In this document: piece after piece, positions 27,160 to 35,156 of the stretch
Layout: every line of letters starts with the position of its first letter
Numbering within the stretch: the first letter of the stretch is position 1
Made by a program: the position numbers and the translations under genes
NCBI RefSeq assembly: GCF_016908555.1
Contig: NZ_JAFBEE010000010.1
Span: forward strand, 45,070-109,069
Direction of reading: 5' to 3'
Length of the DNA stretch: 64,000 nucleotides
Source of the DNA: Alkaliphilus hydrothermalis
Lineage (GTDB): Bacteria > Bacillota > Clostridia > Peptostreptococcales > Natronincolaceae
Notes under the pieces: model-generated
What the model was told of the DNA's origin: nothing
The model's database searches: none
The model's input: only the letters and a program-made list of their open reading frames with translations

Positions 27160-28665
27160 GTGGTTACATTTTTTACGGTATTGTTTTGGTTATTATTATT
27201 CTTGATTATTACATTTAACCTATTCGTTATCATCTCCCACGGAATGTTGATTGGCGTATATCCCTATGTCATGGTCGTTACCCTTGTATTTGGGGTACTG
27301 CTATTGGTAATCCGTTTTGTAAAATGGACTTTATTAATAAAAATCGCTACATTGTTGATGGCAGTAGTGTTTATTCTCAGTCTATATACCTTTTATCAAA
27401 TATGGAGAAATACAAGGTTGTTGAATGGTTATATCAGCAAACGAAGTAGCTACATGAATGAAATTGAGCAGTTACTAAAGAATGAGGATGTAACTAGAGG
27501 AAGCTTTAGTAAACAGGAGGAGGGTATTATCAGCCTGATTGAGGCAAATACAGGTATTCCTGTCACTTACCATAACCAAGGGGAGTACTTAAATGGTGGT
27601 GGAGAAACAATAGATGCCATGATTGAAGCAATGGATAAAGCCCAACATCATATTCACGTAGAGTTTTTCATTATGAGGGATGATAGTATTGGCAATAAAT
27701 TTAAAGATATATTGATAAAAAAAGCTCAAGAAGGAGTCTCAGTTAGGGTTATTTATGATGGTTTGGGAAGCAGAAAACTGAAGAAGAACTATGTAGGAGA
27801 ATTAAAAAAAGAAGGGGTTGATGTGAGGGCATATGACGGTTATATTGATTCTCTGTTGAAGGGGAAGCTCAACCATCGAAATCATCGGAAAATCGTAGTG
27901 GTTGATGGGAAGGTGGGCTTTGTAGGAGGATTTAACATTGGAGATGAGTATCTAGGTAGGGATGAAAACATAGGTTATTGGAAGGATCTCCAAGTTCAGT
28001 TGGAGGGTGATGTGGTTCATTCTATGCAGATGGTATTTCTTGGGGATTGGTATTATGTCACTGATGAAAAGATACTGGAGGAAGAATACTTTCCTAGTAA
28101 TCATGGAATTACCAACTACATGCCAGCCCAGATGGTTACCAGTGGATTTGACACCTATTGGAGTGAAATCAGTCAATTTTATTTTGCGATGATTACATCG
28201 GCAGAAGATCGGGTTTATATAGGTACCCCCTATCTGGTATTGAATGATAGTATGCTAAAGGCCCTACAGGTGGCGGCACTAAAGGGCGTGGATGTCAGGT
28301 TAATTATTCCCAAAAAACCCGACCTTTTTATAGTGGGGTGGGCAAATGAATCCTATTTTGAAAAACTATTAAAATCCAAAGTAAAGATCTATCAATATGA
28401 CAGAGGATTTCTACACGCTAAAGTATTTCTGGTGGATGATCGAATTGTTTCAGTAGGCACAGCAAACTTCAATACCAGAAGTCTTTTCCTAGATTACGAG
28501 GTAAATGCAGTGATTTATGATAAGGGTATGGCTGGGAAATTACTTGAAGAGTTTCAACTCTATGAAAGGGAAAGTCAGCAGGTTACCTATGAGGATGAAA
28601 TGAAAAAAGGGTTACTTAATAAAGTCAAGGGAATGTTAGGGAAAATTATTATTCCTTTAGCTTGA
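27160..28665 (+). CDS. cls: Cardiolipin synthase
   Basis: Phospholipase-D-type membrane enzyme that joins two phosphatidylglycerols into cardiolipin. Of its 501 aa the first 75 hold two to three membrane helices. Two HKD motifs follow: HRKIVVVDG near residue 245 and HAKVFLVDD near residue 425. The start is GTG 27160 behind GGGAGGGG. Length and layout match the ClsA-type of Firmicutes. Confidence 0.94.
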   Translation: MVTFFTVLFWLLLFLIITFNLFVIISHGMLIGVYPYVMVVTLVFGVLLLVIRFVKWTLLIKIATLLMAVVFILSLYTFYQIWRNTRLLNGYISKRSSYMNEIEQLLKNEDVTRGSFSKQEEGIISLIEANTGIPVTYHNQGEYLNGGGETIDAMIEAMDKAQHHIHVEFFIMRDDSIGNKFKDILIKKAQEGVSVRVIYDGLGSRKLKKNYVGELKKEGVDVRAYDGYIDSLLKGKLNHRNHRKIVVVDGKVGFVGGFNIGDEYLGRDENIGYWKDLQVQLEGDVVHSMQMVFLGDWYYVTDEKILEEEYFPSNHGITNYMPAQMVTSGFDTYWSEISQFYFAMITSAEDRVYIGTPYLVLNDSMLKALQVAALKGVDVRLIIPKKPDLFIVGWANESYFEKLLKSKVKIYQYDRGFLHAKVFLVDDRIVSVGTANFNTRSLFLDYEVNAVIYDKGMAGKLLEEFQLYERESQQVTYEDEMKKGLLNKVKGMLGKIIIPLA

Positions 28666-28727
28666 AAATAGGTATATTTTTACATAAAATCGACCATACT
28701 GTTTAGATGTTGAAGGGAGGAATTTTG

Positions 28728-29723
28728 ATGACAGTAAAAATAGGCATACCTAGAGGGCTGTGGTTCTACGATTATTTCCCTCTATGGAAAACCTTTTATG
28801 AAGAATTGGGGGCAGAGGTAGTTCTTTCAAACCCCACCAACAAAAATCTGTTGGATCAAGGGGTTAAGAATACAGTAGACGAAGCCTGTCTACCAGTTAA
28901 AATTTTCAATGGTCATGTGATTGATTTAAAGGATCGGGTAGATTATATTTTTGTACCAAAGATGATGAGTGTATATGAAAAAGAATACATTTGTCCTAAA
29001 TTCTGCGGATTACCAGAAATGGTACGACATTCCGTTGCCAATTTACCCCCTTTAATAGATACAGAAATAAATTTCAATCGTTCTAGAAAACACATTTGGA
29101 AAACAGTCTATGAGTTTGGGAGCTACGTCACTAAAAATCCATTCAAAATCTATAGGGCATATCAACAGGCTCTTTTAGCCTATCAAGATTATAAAGATAA
29201 AATAAGCCAAGGGATGCTACCTATTGATGGATTTATAACGCCTGAGGGAAAGCAATTGAAGCCTAAGGTAAAACCCAACAAAAAAATAGCTTTATTGGGT
29301 CATACCTATCATTTGTATGACAGTACAGGCTCTATGAATATTATAAAAAAACTCCAGGACTATGGGGTGGAAATCCTCATTCCAGAAATGATCAATCTAA
29401 AGGTAATTAATGAAAAGGCTTCAACATTGGAGAAAAAGATGTTTTGGAGCTATGGTAGAAAAGTATTGGGAACTGCCCTATACCTAAAGGAAAACAAGGA
29501 AATAGATGGTGCAATTTATGTATCTGCATTTGGTTGTGGAATCGACTCGGTAGTGGAGGATCTTTTCGAACGTTGGACAAGAAAAGAAGGGGATATCCCT
29601 TTTCTGCTAATCACTGTTGACGAGCATACGGGCGAGGCAGGGGTAAATACCAGACTTGAAGCATTTATAGATATGATAGATTGGAGGAATAGAGATGAAG
29701 GTAACCTTCCCGCACATGGGTAA
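28728..29723 (+). CDS. DUF2229-type protein of the acyl-CoA dehydratase activase system
   Basis: A 331-aa cytoplasmic protein of the CoA-enzyme-activase-associated DUF2229 group: VKIGIPRGLWFYDYFPLWKTF, then VDEACLPVKIFNGHV, a Cys cluster in YICPKFCGLPE, and C-terminal DEHTGEAGVNTRLEAFIDM. ATG 28728 lies 7 bp after GGGAGG. It overlaps the next gene by 29 bp. In many clostridia this segment is fused to the two neighbours in one giant protein. Its reaction is unknown. Confidence 0.82.
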   Translation: MTVKIGIPRGLWFYDYFPLWKTFYEELGAEVVLSNPTNKNLLDQGVKNTVDEACLPVKIFNGHVIDLKDRVDYIFVPKMMSVYEKEYICPKFCGLPEMVRHSVANLPPLIDTEINFNRSRKHIWKTVYEFGSYVTKNPFKIYRAYQQALLAYQDYKDKISQGMLPIDGFITPEGKQLKPKVKPNKKIALLGHTYHLYDSTGSMNIIKKLQDYGVEILIPEMINLKVINEKASTLEKKMFWSYGRKVLGTALYLKENKEIDGAIYVSAFGCGIDSVVEDLFERWTRKEGDIPFLLITVDEHTGEAGVNTRLEAFIDMIDWRNRDEGNLPAHG

Positions 29724-30804
29724 TCAGTTTATAGCCACAAAGGTATTGTTGGATGAATTAGATGTTGATACCGTACTGCCACCAGAATGTAGTAAGGATA
29801 CCTTGGAAATCGGTACGAAATATTCACCGGAATCCATTTGTCTCCCTCTAAAGATTAACATAGGAAACTACATAGAGAGTATACGACAGGGGGCAGATAC
29901 GATTCTCATCTCTGGTAGCTGTGGACCTTGTCGATTTGGTTACTACTCTATTTTGCAAAAAGAAATTTTGCAGGAACTGGGTCATGATTTGGATTTTATT
30001 TTGCTAGACCCACCCCAAGGGGATTATAAAAAATTCTTTAGTAGGGTTTGCAAATTAGCCAATACAAAGAATCCAATAAAAATTATCAGCGCCTTGGCAA
30101 AGGGAACAAGAATACTGTATCAAGTAGATGCGTTAGATGAGATAGCCTATTATAAGCGACCTAGACAAAGAAAGATTGGTGAGGTGGATTTCTACCTAGA
30201 CAAATTCCACAAGGAGGTACGAGGTGTTAAGGGTTTTCAAGCCGTATCAGAGCTGATTGCGGAGACAAGACAAAGTCTCTTGAATATAGAGGAGGACCCT
30301 ACGAAAGAGGTCATCAAGGTTGGTATCGTAGGTGAGATCTATACCATTATCGAACCCTTTGTAAATCTCAACGTAGAAAGAAAGCTTGGGGAAATGGGGG
30401 TACAACTGGATAAATCCCTAAAGGTAAGCCGTTGGTTGACGGAGCATTTATACCTTCATCCCCTAGGACTCAGTATGGAAAAAGAGATTGTGAAGGAAGC
30501 AAAGCCCTATATGAAGACCATGATTGGTGGACATGCTAGAGAAACCATTGGATACTCTGTAAAATACGCTAAAGAAGGCTATGATGGCATCATCCAAATT
30601 TATCCCTTTACCTGTATGCCAGAAATAGTGGCCCAAAGTATTTTACCAACGATTGAAAAGGATTTTGATATTCCATATTTATGTTTTATCGTAGATGAAT
30701 TGACAGGGGATGCTGGCTATACAACGCGACTGGAGGCCTTTGTAGATCTATTAAGAAGAAGAAGGGAGATGAAGCAAAATGAAAAGCTGTTATCTGGGTA
30801 TTGA
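29695..30804 (+). CDS. 2-hydroxyacyl-CoA dehydratase D-component-like protein
   Basis: A 369-aa protein resembling HgdB-type subunits of Fe-S dehydratases. Cys residues lie in SGSCGPCRFGYY, SICLPLK and IQIYPFTCMPEI, and the C-terminal DELTGDAGYTTRLEAF echoes the end of the previous protein. GGAGGAATAGAG precedes the ATG within the upstream gene. It probably carries an Fe-S cluster that receives electrons from the activase. Substrate is unknown. Confidence 0.8.
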   Translation: MKVTFPHMGNQFIATKVLLDELDVDTVLPPECSKDTLEIGTKYSPESICLPLKINIGNYIESIRQGADTILISGSCGPCRFGYYSILQKEILQELGHDLDFILLDPPQGDYKKFFSRVCKLANTKNPIKIISALAKGTRILYQVDALDEIAYYKRPRQRKIGEVDFYLDKFHKEVRGVKGFQAVSELIAETRQSLLNIEEDPTKEVIKVGIVGEIYTIIEPFVNLNVERKLGEMGVQLDKSLKVSRWLTEHLYLHPLGLSMEKEIVKEAKPYMKTMIGGHARETIGYSVKYAKEGYDGIIQIYPFTCMPEIVAQSILPTIEKDFDIPYLCFIVDELTGDAGYTTRLEAFVDLLRRRREMKQNEKLLSGY

Positions 30805-31762
30805 TGTTGGTTCTGTCAGTACAAATGTCGTACTGATGGATGAAAATAAACAAATTTTAGGGAAGGTCTATACAAAGACCCAAGGAAGACCTATTGATGC
30901 AGTAAAGAGGGGTCTAAAGGAGATTCAGACCCAAATAAAAGAAGACATCAAGGTAAAAGGAGTAGGAACTACCGGAAGTGGAAGACACTTGGCTGCCATG
31001 ATGGTGGGGGCAGATGTTATCAAAAATGAAATCACAGCCCATGGAATCGCAGCATTAAATTTTGTCGATGGGGTACGTACCATTTTTGAGATTGGTGGAC
31101 AGGATTCCAAAATCATTCTCTTGAAAAATGGAATCATCAGTGATTTTGCCATGAATACAGTATGTGCAGCAGGGACGGGCTCCTTCCTAGATCGACAAGC
31201 ATCCCGTTTGGATATACCGATTCAAGAATTTGGTGATAAAGCCTTAAATTCTCAAAACCCTGTTAGAATAGCTGGTAGATGTGCAGTATTTGCTGAATCC
31301 GATATGATTCATAAGCAACAGTTGGGACATAATCAAGAGGATATCATCAAGGGGTTATGTGATGCCCTAGTGAGGAATTTCCTGAACAACTTAGGGAAAG
31401 GAAAAGAACTGGTAGGGCCTTTTGTTTTTCAGGGGGGAGTTGCTGCCAATGTAGGGATCAAGAGATCCTTCGAGGAAGCCCTAGGTTGTGAAGTATTAGT
31501 GCCACCCCATCATGATGTAATGGGGGCAATAGGATGTTGTCTATTAGCCCAAGAACATGCTATAAAACATAGGGTGACAGCCTTTAAAGGTTTTGACATT
31601 GTTCAATCAGGCTATCAAGTAAAGGGCTTTGAATGTGAAGATTGCTCAAATGCCTGCGAGGTAATAGAAATCCTAAAGGATAACCAATTGACTGCCCGTT
31701 GGGGAGATAAATGTGGTAAATGGAGTAATGATATAAAGACTGATCAAGAAAAACTAGCATAA
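30779..31762 (+). CDS. Acyl-CoA dehydratase activase (HgdC/BadF family ATPase)
   Basis: An actin-fold ATPase that injects an electron into a partner Fe-S protein by ATP hydrolysis. The 327-aa sequence has the phosphate-1 motif GIDVGSVSTN, GGQDSKII, and two Cys expected to share one 4Fe-4S cluster across the homodimer: VCAAGTGSF and GRCAVFAESD. Extra C-terminal Cys occur in CEDCSNAC. Translation overlaps the preceding gene by 26 bp. The three genes form one operon ending in a strong terminator. Confidence 0.9.
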   Translation: MKSCYLGIDVGSVSTNVVLMDENKQILGKVYTKTQGRPIDAVKRGLKEIQTQIKEDIKVKGVGTTGSGRHLAAMMVGADVIKNEITAHGIAALNFVDGVRTIFEIGGQDSKIILLKNGIISDFAMNTVCAAGTGSFLDRQASRLDIPIQEFGDKALNSQNPVRIAGRCAVFAESDMIHKQQLGHNQEDIIKGLCDALVRNFLNNLGKGKELVGPFVFQGGVAANVGIKRSFEEALGCEVLVPPHHDVMGAIGCCLLAQEHAIKHRVTAFKGFDIVQSGYQVKGFECEDCSNACEVIEILKDNQLTARWGDKCGKWSNDIKTDQEKLA

Positions 31763-31774
31763 AGAAATGAATGG

Positions 31775-31812
31775 AAAAAGCAAGGAGATCAGTTGTCAGC
31801 TCCTTGCTTTTT
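31775..31812 (+). terminator. Terminator of the activase operon
   Basis: AAAAAGCAAGGAG (31775-31787) and CTCCTTGCTTTTT (31800-31812) form a perfect 13-bp stem ending in T. Confidence 0.93.
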
Positions 31813-31861
31813 AGGTGTTTAAGTTTAAGTATATTTTGTCTTTTGAGGATTTGAAGATAGA

Positions 31862-32047
31862 CTAAGCGTTTAGTTTTGCTAAAATTGATTCAACATCAAT
31901 TCCGTGAACCATTGCCGCTTGTTCTAATGTTTCCATCTGAGAAGATGGGCATCCAAGGCATCCCATTCCAAAGGACATTAGGATTGGAGCTGCATCAGCC
32001 TTTACCTTTAAGATTTCGCTGATTAAAGTATCTTTAGTAATTTTCAT
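31862..32047 (-). CDS. DUF1858 hybrid-cluster-associated disulfide protein
   Basis: A 61-aa protein with Cys30-x2-Cys33 in GMGCLGCP, matching the family found beside prismane (hybrid cluster protein) genes. The start is ATG 32047 behind AGGAGG; a longer open frame to 32179 has no ribosome binding site. No hcp gene is present in the window. It probably works as a small redox or disulfide partner in nitrosative-stress defence, by family association. Confidence 0.85.
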   Translation of the reverse strand: MKITKDTLISEILKVKADAAPILMSFGMGCLGCPSSQMETLEQAAMVHGIDVESILAKLNA

Positions 32048-32165
32048 TTTAAAACCTCCTAGTGATTTAATTTTTATATCTAATGAATAAGTTTGTAAGG
32101 AATTACTATATGTAAAGTATATATTAAAGATAAATACTTCCCCATAACTTATATCACAGATACAG

Positions 32166-32179
32166 GTGATGTATATCAC
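32166..32179 (-). promoter_or_regulatory. Candidate Crp/Fnr (HcpR-like) operator
   Basis: GTGATGTATATCAC is an inverted repeat (GTGAT-N4-ATCAC) about 120 bp upstream of the DUF1858 start. A second ATATCACA half-site lies 22 bp away at 32151-32158. A Crp/Fnr regulator is encoded 1.6 kb downstream. Confidence 0.4.
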
Positions 32180-32280
32180 AAAACCATTTTAATATAGTTA
32201 GATAGAAAGATGAAATTAAAAAAATCAATACTAATATAAATTGCAATAAAAATTAGTAATAATAGTGAGTTTATGCAAAT

Positions 32281-32306
32281 AAAAAAGAACCTAGGCGGCT
32301 CTTTTT
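32281..32306 (-). terminator. Terminator of the DUF1622 gene
   Basis: On the minus strand AAAAAGAG-CC pairs with GG-TTCTTTTTT across a short loop; one mismatch. Confidence 0.6.
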
Positions 32307-32341
32307 AGTAAAATGAGGTTTAGCGAATCAATATTTGAATA

Positions 32342-32746
32342 TTATTTAGCAGATGCTTTTTCTCTAGATTCTGTATCCATTTCATCAATAAGACATTGTT
32401 TTTTCTTTAATTCAAAAAACTCATTGCAGTGGGCTGTATCAGATTTAATTTCCCAGTGGATTACATAGGTTAGTAAAATTCTTACTCCGACAATTGAGGC
32501 TAGGATAATCAACTCATTGATGGTACGGACTGTCACGGTTCTTAAAATCTCACCAGCCAGTTTGAATTCCAATGCCAAGGCCAGTGCTTTAGCCAACTCA
32601 ATTTTAATCGTGTCCTCCGTAAAGTTGAACCCCCTTTTCGCATATTGAAAAAAGGCCTTAAAGGATGCGACCAAAATGACAAAGACTCCCATAGCCTCCA
32701 GTAAATGAACAATCATTGGTATAGCTTCTTCCATATAGTGATACAT
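32342..32746 (-). CDS. DUF1622 membrane protein
   Basis: A 134-aa protein with three predicted membrane helices (VHLLEAMGVFVILVASF; LIILASIVGVRILLTYVIHW), the conserved ELAKALALALEFKLAGEILRTV stretch split by charged residues, and a charged cytoplasmic tail. This layout matches the DUF1622 family, whose function is unknown. AAGGAGG precedes the ATG. Confidence 0.82.
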   Translation of the reverse strand: MYHYMEEAIPMIVHLLEAMGVFVILVASFKAFFQYAKRGFNFTEDTIKIELAKALALALEFKLAGEILRTVTVRTINELIILASIVGVRILLTYVIHWEIKSDTAHCNEFFELKKKQCLIDEMDTESREKASAK

Positions 32747-33009
32747 TTATAAATCCTCCTTAATAATTATGTTAATGATAAGTAGATAAGCATAAATCTA
32801 TTTACGTTACTATTATCCTCCTGTAAAGAAAAAATGTCAACTGAAAGTAATTACAAATTAAACATGCAGAAAGCAAATTAGATAAAAAATACTGGAATAT
32901 ATTTTCTTGTTTTTATTATAATAAATGGGTATACAACCTAATGAGGAGCATCATCTTTTATATTACGCCAATTTACTTTATAATATGTTTAGGAAGGGAG
33001 TTTGATATT

Positions 33010-33738
33010 GTGGCTTTTTATGAAGAGTTTAATAAATACTATGATTACATATTTCCCACTGGTAAACCCCAACTACAATTTATTTCTAAAAGAGCTTTAG
33101 GAAGTAAAGTGTTAGATATTGCCTGTGGTACGGGTAATTATTCTATCCCTTTGGCAGAGCAGGGTTTAGATGTTTCTGCAGTGGACTTAGATGAGGGGAT
33201 GATTAGAGCCCTAAGGCAAAAGGCAGAGGCGAAGGGGGTAACTATTAAGGCAGCAACGGGGGATATGAAATTACTAAAGGAATACTTTCAAGAGGGAGGA
33301 TTTCAGACGATTTTTTGTATTGGAAATTCTTTAGTACACCTTACTAGCATAGACGAAATTCAACAAGTCCTTCAGGATATTTATAGTCTATTGGAGGAAG
33401 AGGGAATATTGGTACTCCAGATTGTTAATTATGACCGTATTCTAAAGTATAATGTGGATCATTTACCCACTATTGATAATGAGGATGTAGGGGTTAGTTT
33501 GGTAAGAAAATATGATTATAATCCCGTAGAACATCTGGTTTATTTCAATACGGAATTGATTTTTCAAGAGCAACAAATGAAATTTCAAAATTCGGTATCT
33601 TTATACCCTCTTAAAAGTGAAGAACTACAGCAAATGTTAAAAAAGGCAGGTTTTAAGATAGAAGAGCAATATGGTAGTTTTAAGGAAGATTGCTATAATG
33701 AAGAAGCCTACGCAAATATTATAGTGGCTAGAAAATAA
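33010..33738 (+). CDS. Class I SAM-dependent methyltransferase
   Basis: A 242-aa cytoplasmic enzyme with SAM motif I VLDIACGTGNYSIPLA, the acidic loop VDLDEGMI, and the post-motif segment FQTIFCIGNSLVHL. Start GTG 33010 is chosen because AGGAAGGGAG ends 9 bp upstream; a longer frame to 32941 would add a hydrophobic, unlike-family extension. Substrate unknown. The next gene is 40 bp away on the same strand. Confidence 0.83.
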   Translation: MAFYEEFNKYYDYIFPTGKPQLQFISKRALGSKVLDIACGTGNYSIPLAEQGLDVSAVDLDEGMIRALRQKAEAKGVTIKAATGDMKLLKEYFQEGGFQTIFCIGNSLVHLTSIDEIQQVLQDIYSLLEEEGILVLQIVNYDRILKYNVDHLPTIDNEDVGVSLVRKYDYNPVEHLVYFNTELIFQEQQMKFQNSVSLYPLKSEELQQMLKKAGFKIEEQYGSFKEDCYNEEAYANIIVARK

Positions 33739-33778
33739 GAAAGTAGAATAAATAGTAAAAAGGAAAGAGGGACATAAA

Positions 33779-34465
33779 ATGAGTATCAAAAGTGGGGATG
33801 TTTTAAGAAAGATACCAGTCTTTGCTAGTCTAGAGGATAAAAACCTAGAGGCAATTAGAGGAATTACCATCAATAGAAAAATGAGAAAGGGAACCATCAT
33901 TTTTATGGAGGGGGACCAAGGCGAGGCTTTTTATTTTATTAAATCAGGAAAAGTCAAGATTTTCAAAACCACGCCAGATGGTAGGGAATTAATTTTTACT
34001 GTTTTAGGTGAAGGAGACGTCTTTGCGGAGGTAACACTTTTTAATGACATGAATTACCCTGCTTCCGCTGAGATATTGGAGGATGCTGAGGTAGGGATGA
34101 TTAGAAATAAAGATTTAGAAGATTTAGTGAGTAATAACTCAGAAATTGCCCTCAGAATGATTAAGATATTCAGTAAAAAGCTATTTAGCGCTCAACAGAA
34201 GGTCAAGGAATTAGCCCTTGGAGATACCTATATGAGGACGGCACAAATGATTTTAAAGCTGGCAAAGGAGCATGGGAGGGAGATTGACGGTGTAATCGAA
34301 GTAAAACTCAGTCTATCAAGGCAGGAACTTGCCAACATGATTGGTACTGCTAGAGAAACCGTCAGTAGAGCTTTAAGTCAGTTTAAGAAGGAAGGATCAA
34401 TTGATATTAGTGGAAAAAAAATTATTGTTAGAGATATAGAAAAACTAAAGGGTTGGATACAATAG
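33779..34465 (+). CDS. Crp/Fnr-family transcriptional regulator
   Basis: A 228-aa regulator. Residues about 20-130 form the cyclic-nucleotide-like sensor (GTIIFMEGDQGEAFYFIKSGKVKIF; GDVFAEVTLF). Residues about 150-225 form a winged HTH with LSRQELANMIGTARETVSRAL as the recognition element. No Cys cluster like E. coli FNR is visible, so direct O2 sensing by 4Fe-4S is unlikely. Candidate targets include the GTGAT-N4-ATCAC site upstream of the DUF1858 gene. Confidence 0.9.
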   Translation: MSIKSGDVLRKIPVFASLEDKNLEAIRGITINRKMRKGTIIFMEGDQGEAFYFIKSGKVKIFKTTPDGRELIFTVLGEGDVFAEVTLFNDMNYPASAEILEDAEVGMIRNKDLEDLVSNNSEIALRMIKIFSKKLFSAQQKVKELALGDTYMRTAQMILKLAKEHGREIDGVIEVKLSLSRQELANMIGTARETVSRALSQFKKEGSIDISGKKIIVRDIEKLKGWIQ

Positions 34466-34530
34466 AGGGCCCATAACCCAAACAACCTACTGAATACAAC
34501 AACATAACAACTTTAAAATCATATCTATTG

Positions 34531-34579
34531 AACCCTATAGTACTCGGTGAAAAGCCGATAGTACTGTGGGTTTTTTTTA
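34531..34579 (+). terminator. Terminator after the Crp/Fnr gene
   Basis: Arms ACCC..AGTACT..CGG (34532-34547) and CCG..AGTACT..GGGT pair around a short loop and end in eight T (34571-34578). Confidence 0.85.
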
Positions 34580-34675
34580 TTCCTATAATCCTTCTATTTG
34601 AATAATGGTAAAAGTTATTTATATGAAAAAAATGGTTGATAAATTTTGCTGATTGCAATATAATAATACATGAAC

Positions 34676-34700
34676 ATATGAACAGTTATTCATATATAAT
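34676..34700 (+). promoter_or_regulatory. ArsR/CadC-type operator and -10 box
   Basis: ATATGAACAGTTATTCATAT (34676-34695) is the imperfect inverted repeat expected of SmtB/CadC/CzrA sites. It abuts TATAAT (34695-34700), 20 bp before the arsR start, so the regulator likely represses itself and the ATPase. Confidence 0.65.
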
Positions 34701-34720
34701 ACTAGAGAGGGTGGTAATGA

Positions 34721-35089
34721 ATGGAGAAAGAGAAAAATCTAACAGATACTTGCAATTGTAATATCATCCATGATGATGTTGTTAATAAAGTTAAAGAATC
34801 TATGCCAGAGGAAGAAATGCTATATGATTTGGCAGATTTATTTAAGGTGTTTGGTGATACCACTAGAATTAAAATCATATATGCACTATTTCAATCGGAA
34901 ATGTGTGTATGTGATATTGCAGCACTTCTTGGTATGAATCAATCGGCGATCTCCCATCAATTAAGGGTGCTGAAGCAAGCAAGATTAGTGAAGTATCGAA
35001 AGGAAGGTAAAGTGGTGTACTACTCCTTAGATGATGATCACATTAAAAATATATTCAATCAAGGTTTTGACCATATTAACCACAAATAA
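34721..35089 (+). CDS. ArsR/SmtB-family metal-responsive repressor (CadC-like)
   Basis: A 122-aa winged-helix repressor. A CadC-like alpha3N metal site is suggested by Cys11 and Cys13 (CNC) with Cys62 and Cys64 (CVC). The C-terminal DDDHIKNIFNQGFDHINHK also offers an alpha5 Zn site. HTH: MNQSAISHQLRVLKQARLVKY. It lies directly upstream of the metal ATPase, so it should release DNA on binding Cd, Pb or Zn. GAGGGTGG precedes the ATG. Confidence 0.92.
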   Translation: MEKEKNLTDTCNCNIIHDDVVNKVKESMPEEEMLYDLADLFKVFGDTTRIKIIYALFQSEMCVCDIAALLGMNQSAISHQLRVLKQARLVKYRKEGKVVYYSLDDDHIKNIFNQGFDHINHK

Positions 35090-35156
35090 GGAAATGCAAG
35101 TGATGCAATTTCCTAAATTATAAAAAATTATTTTTTTATTTGGAGGAGGTAGCAAA

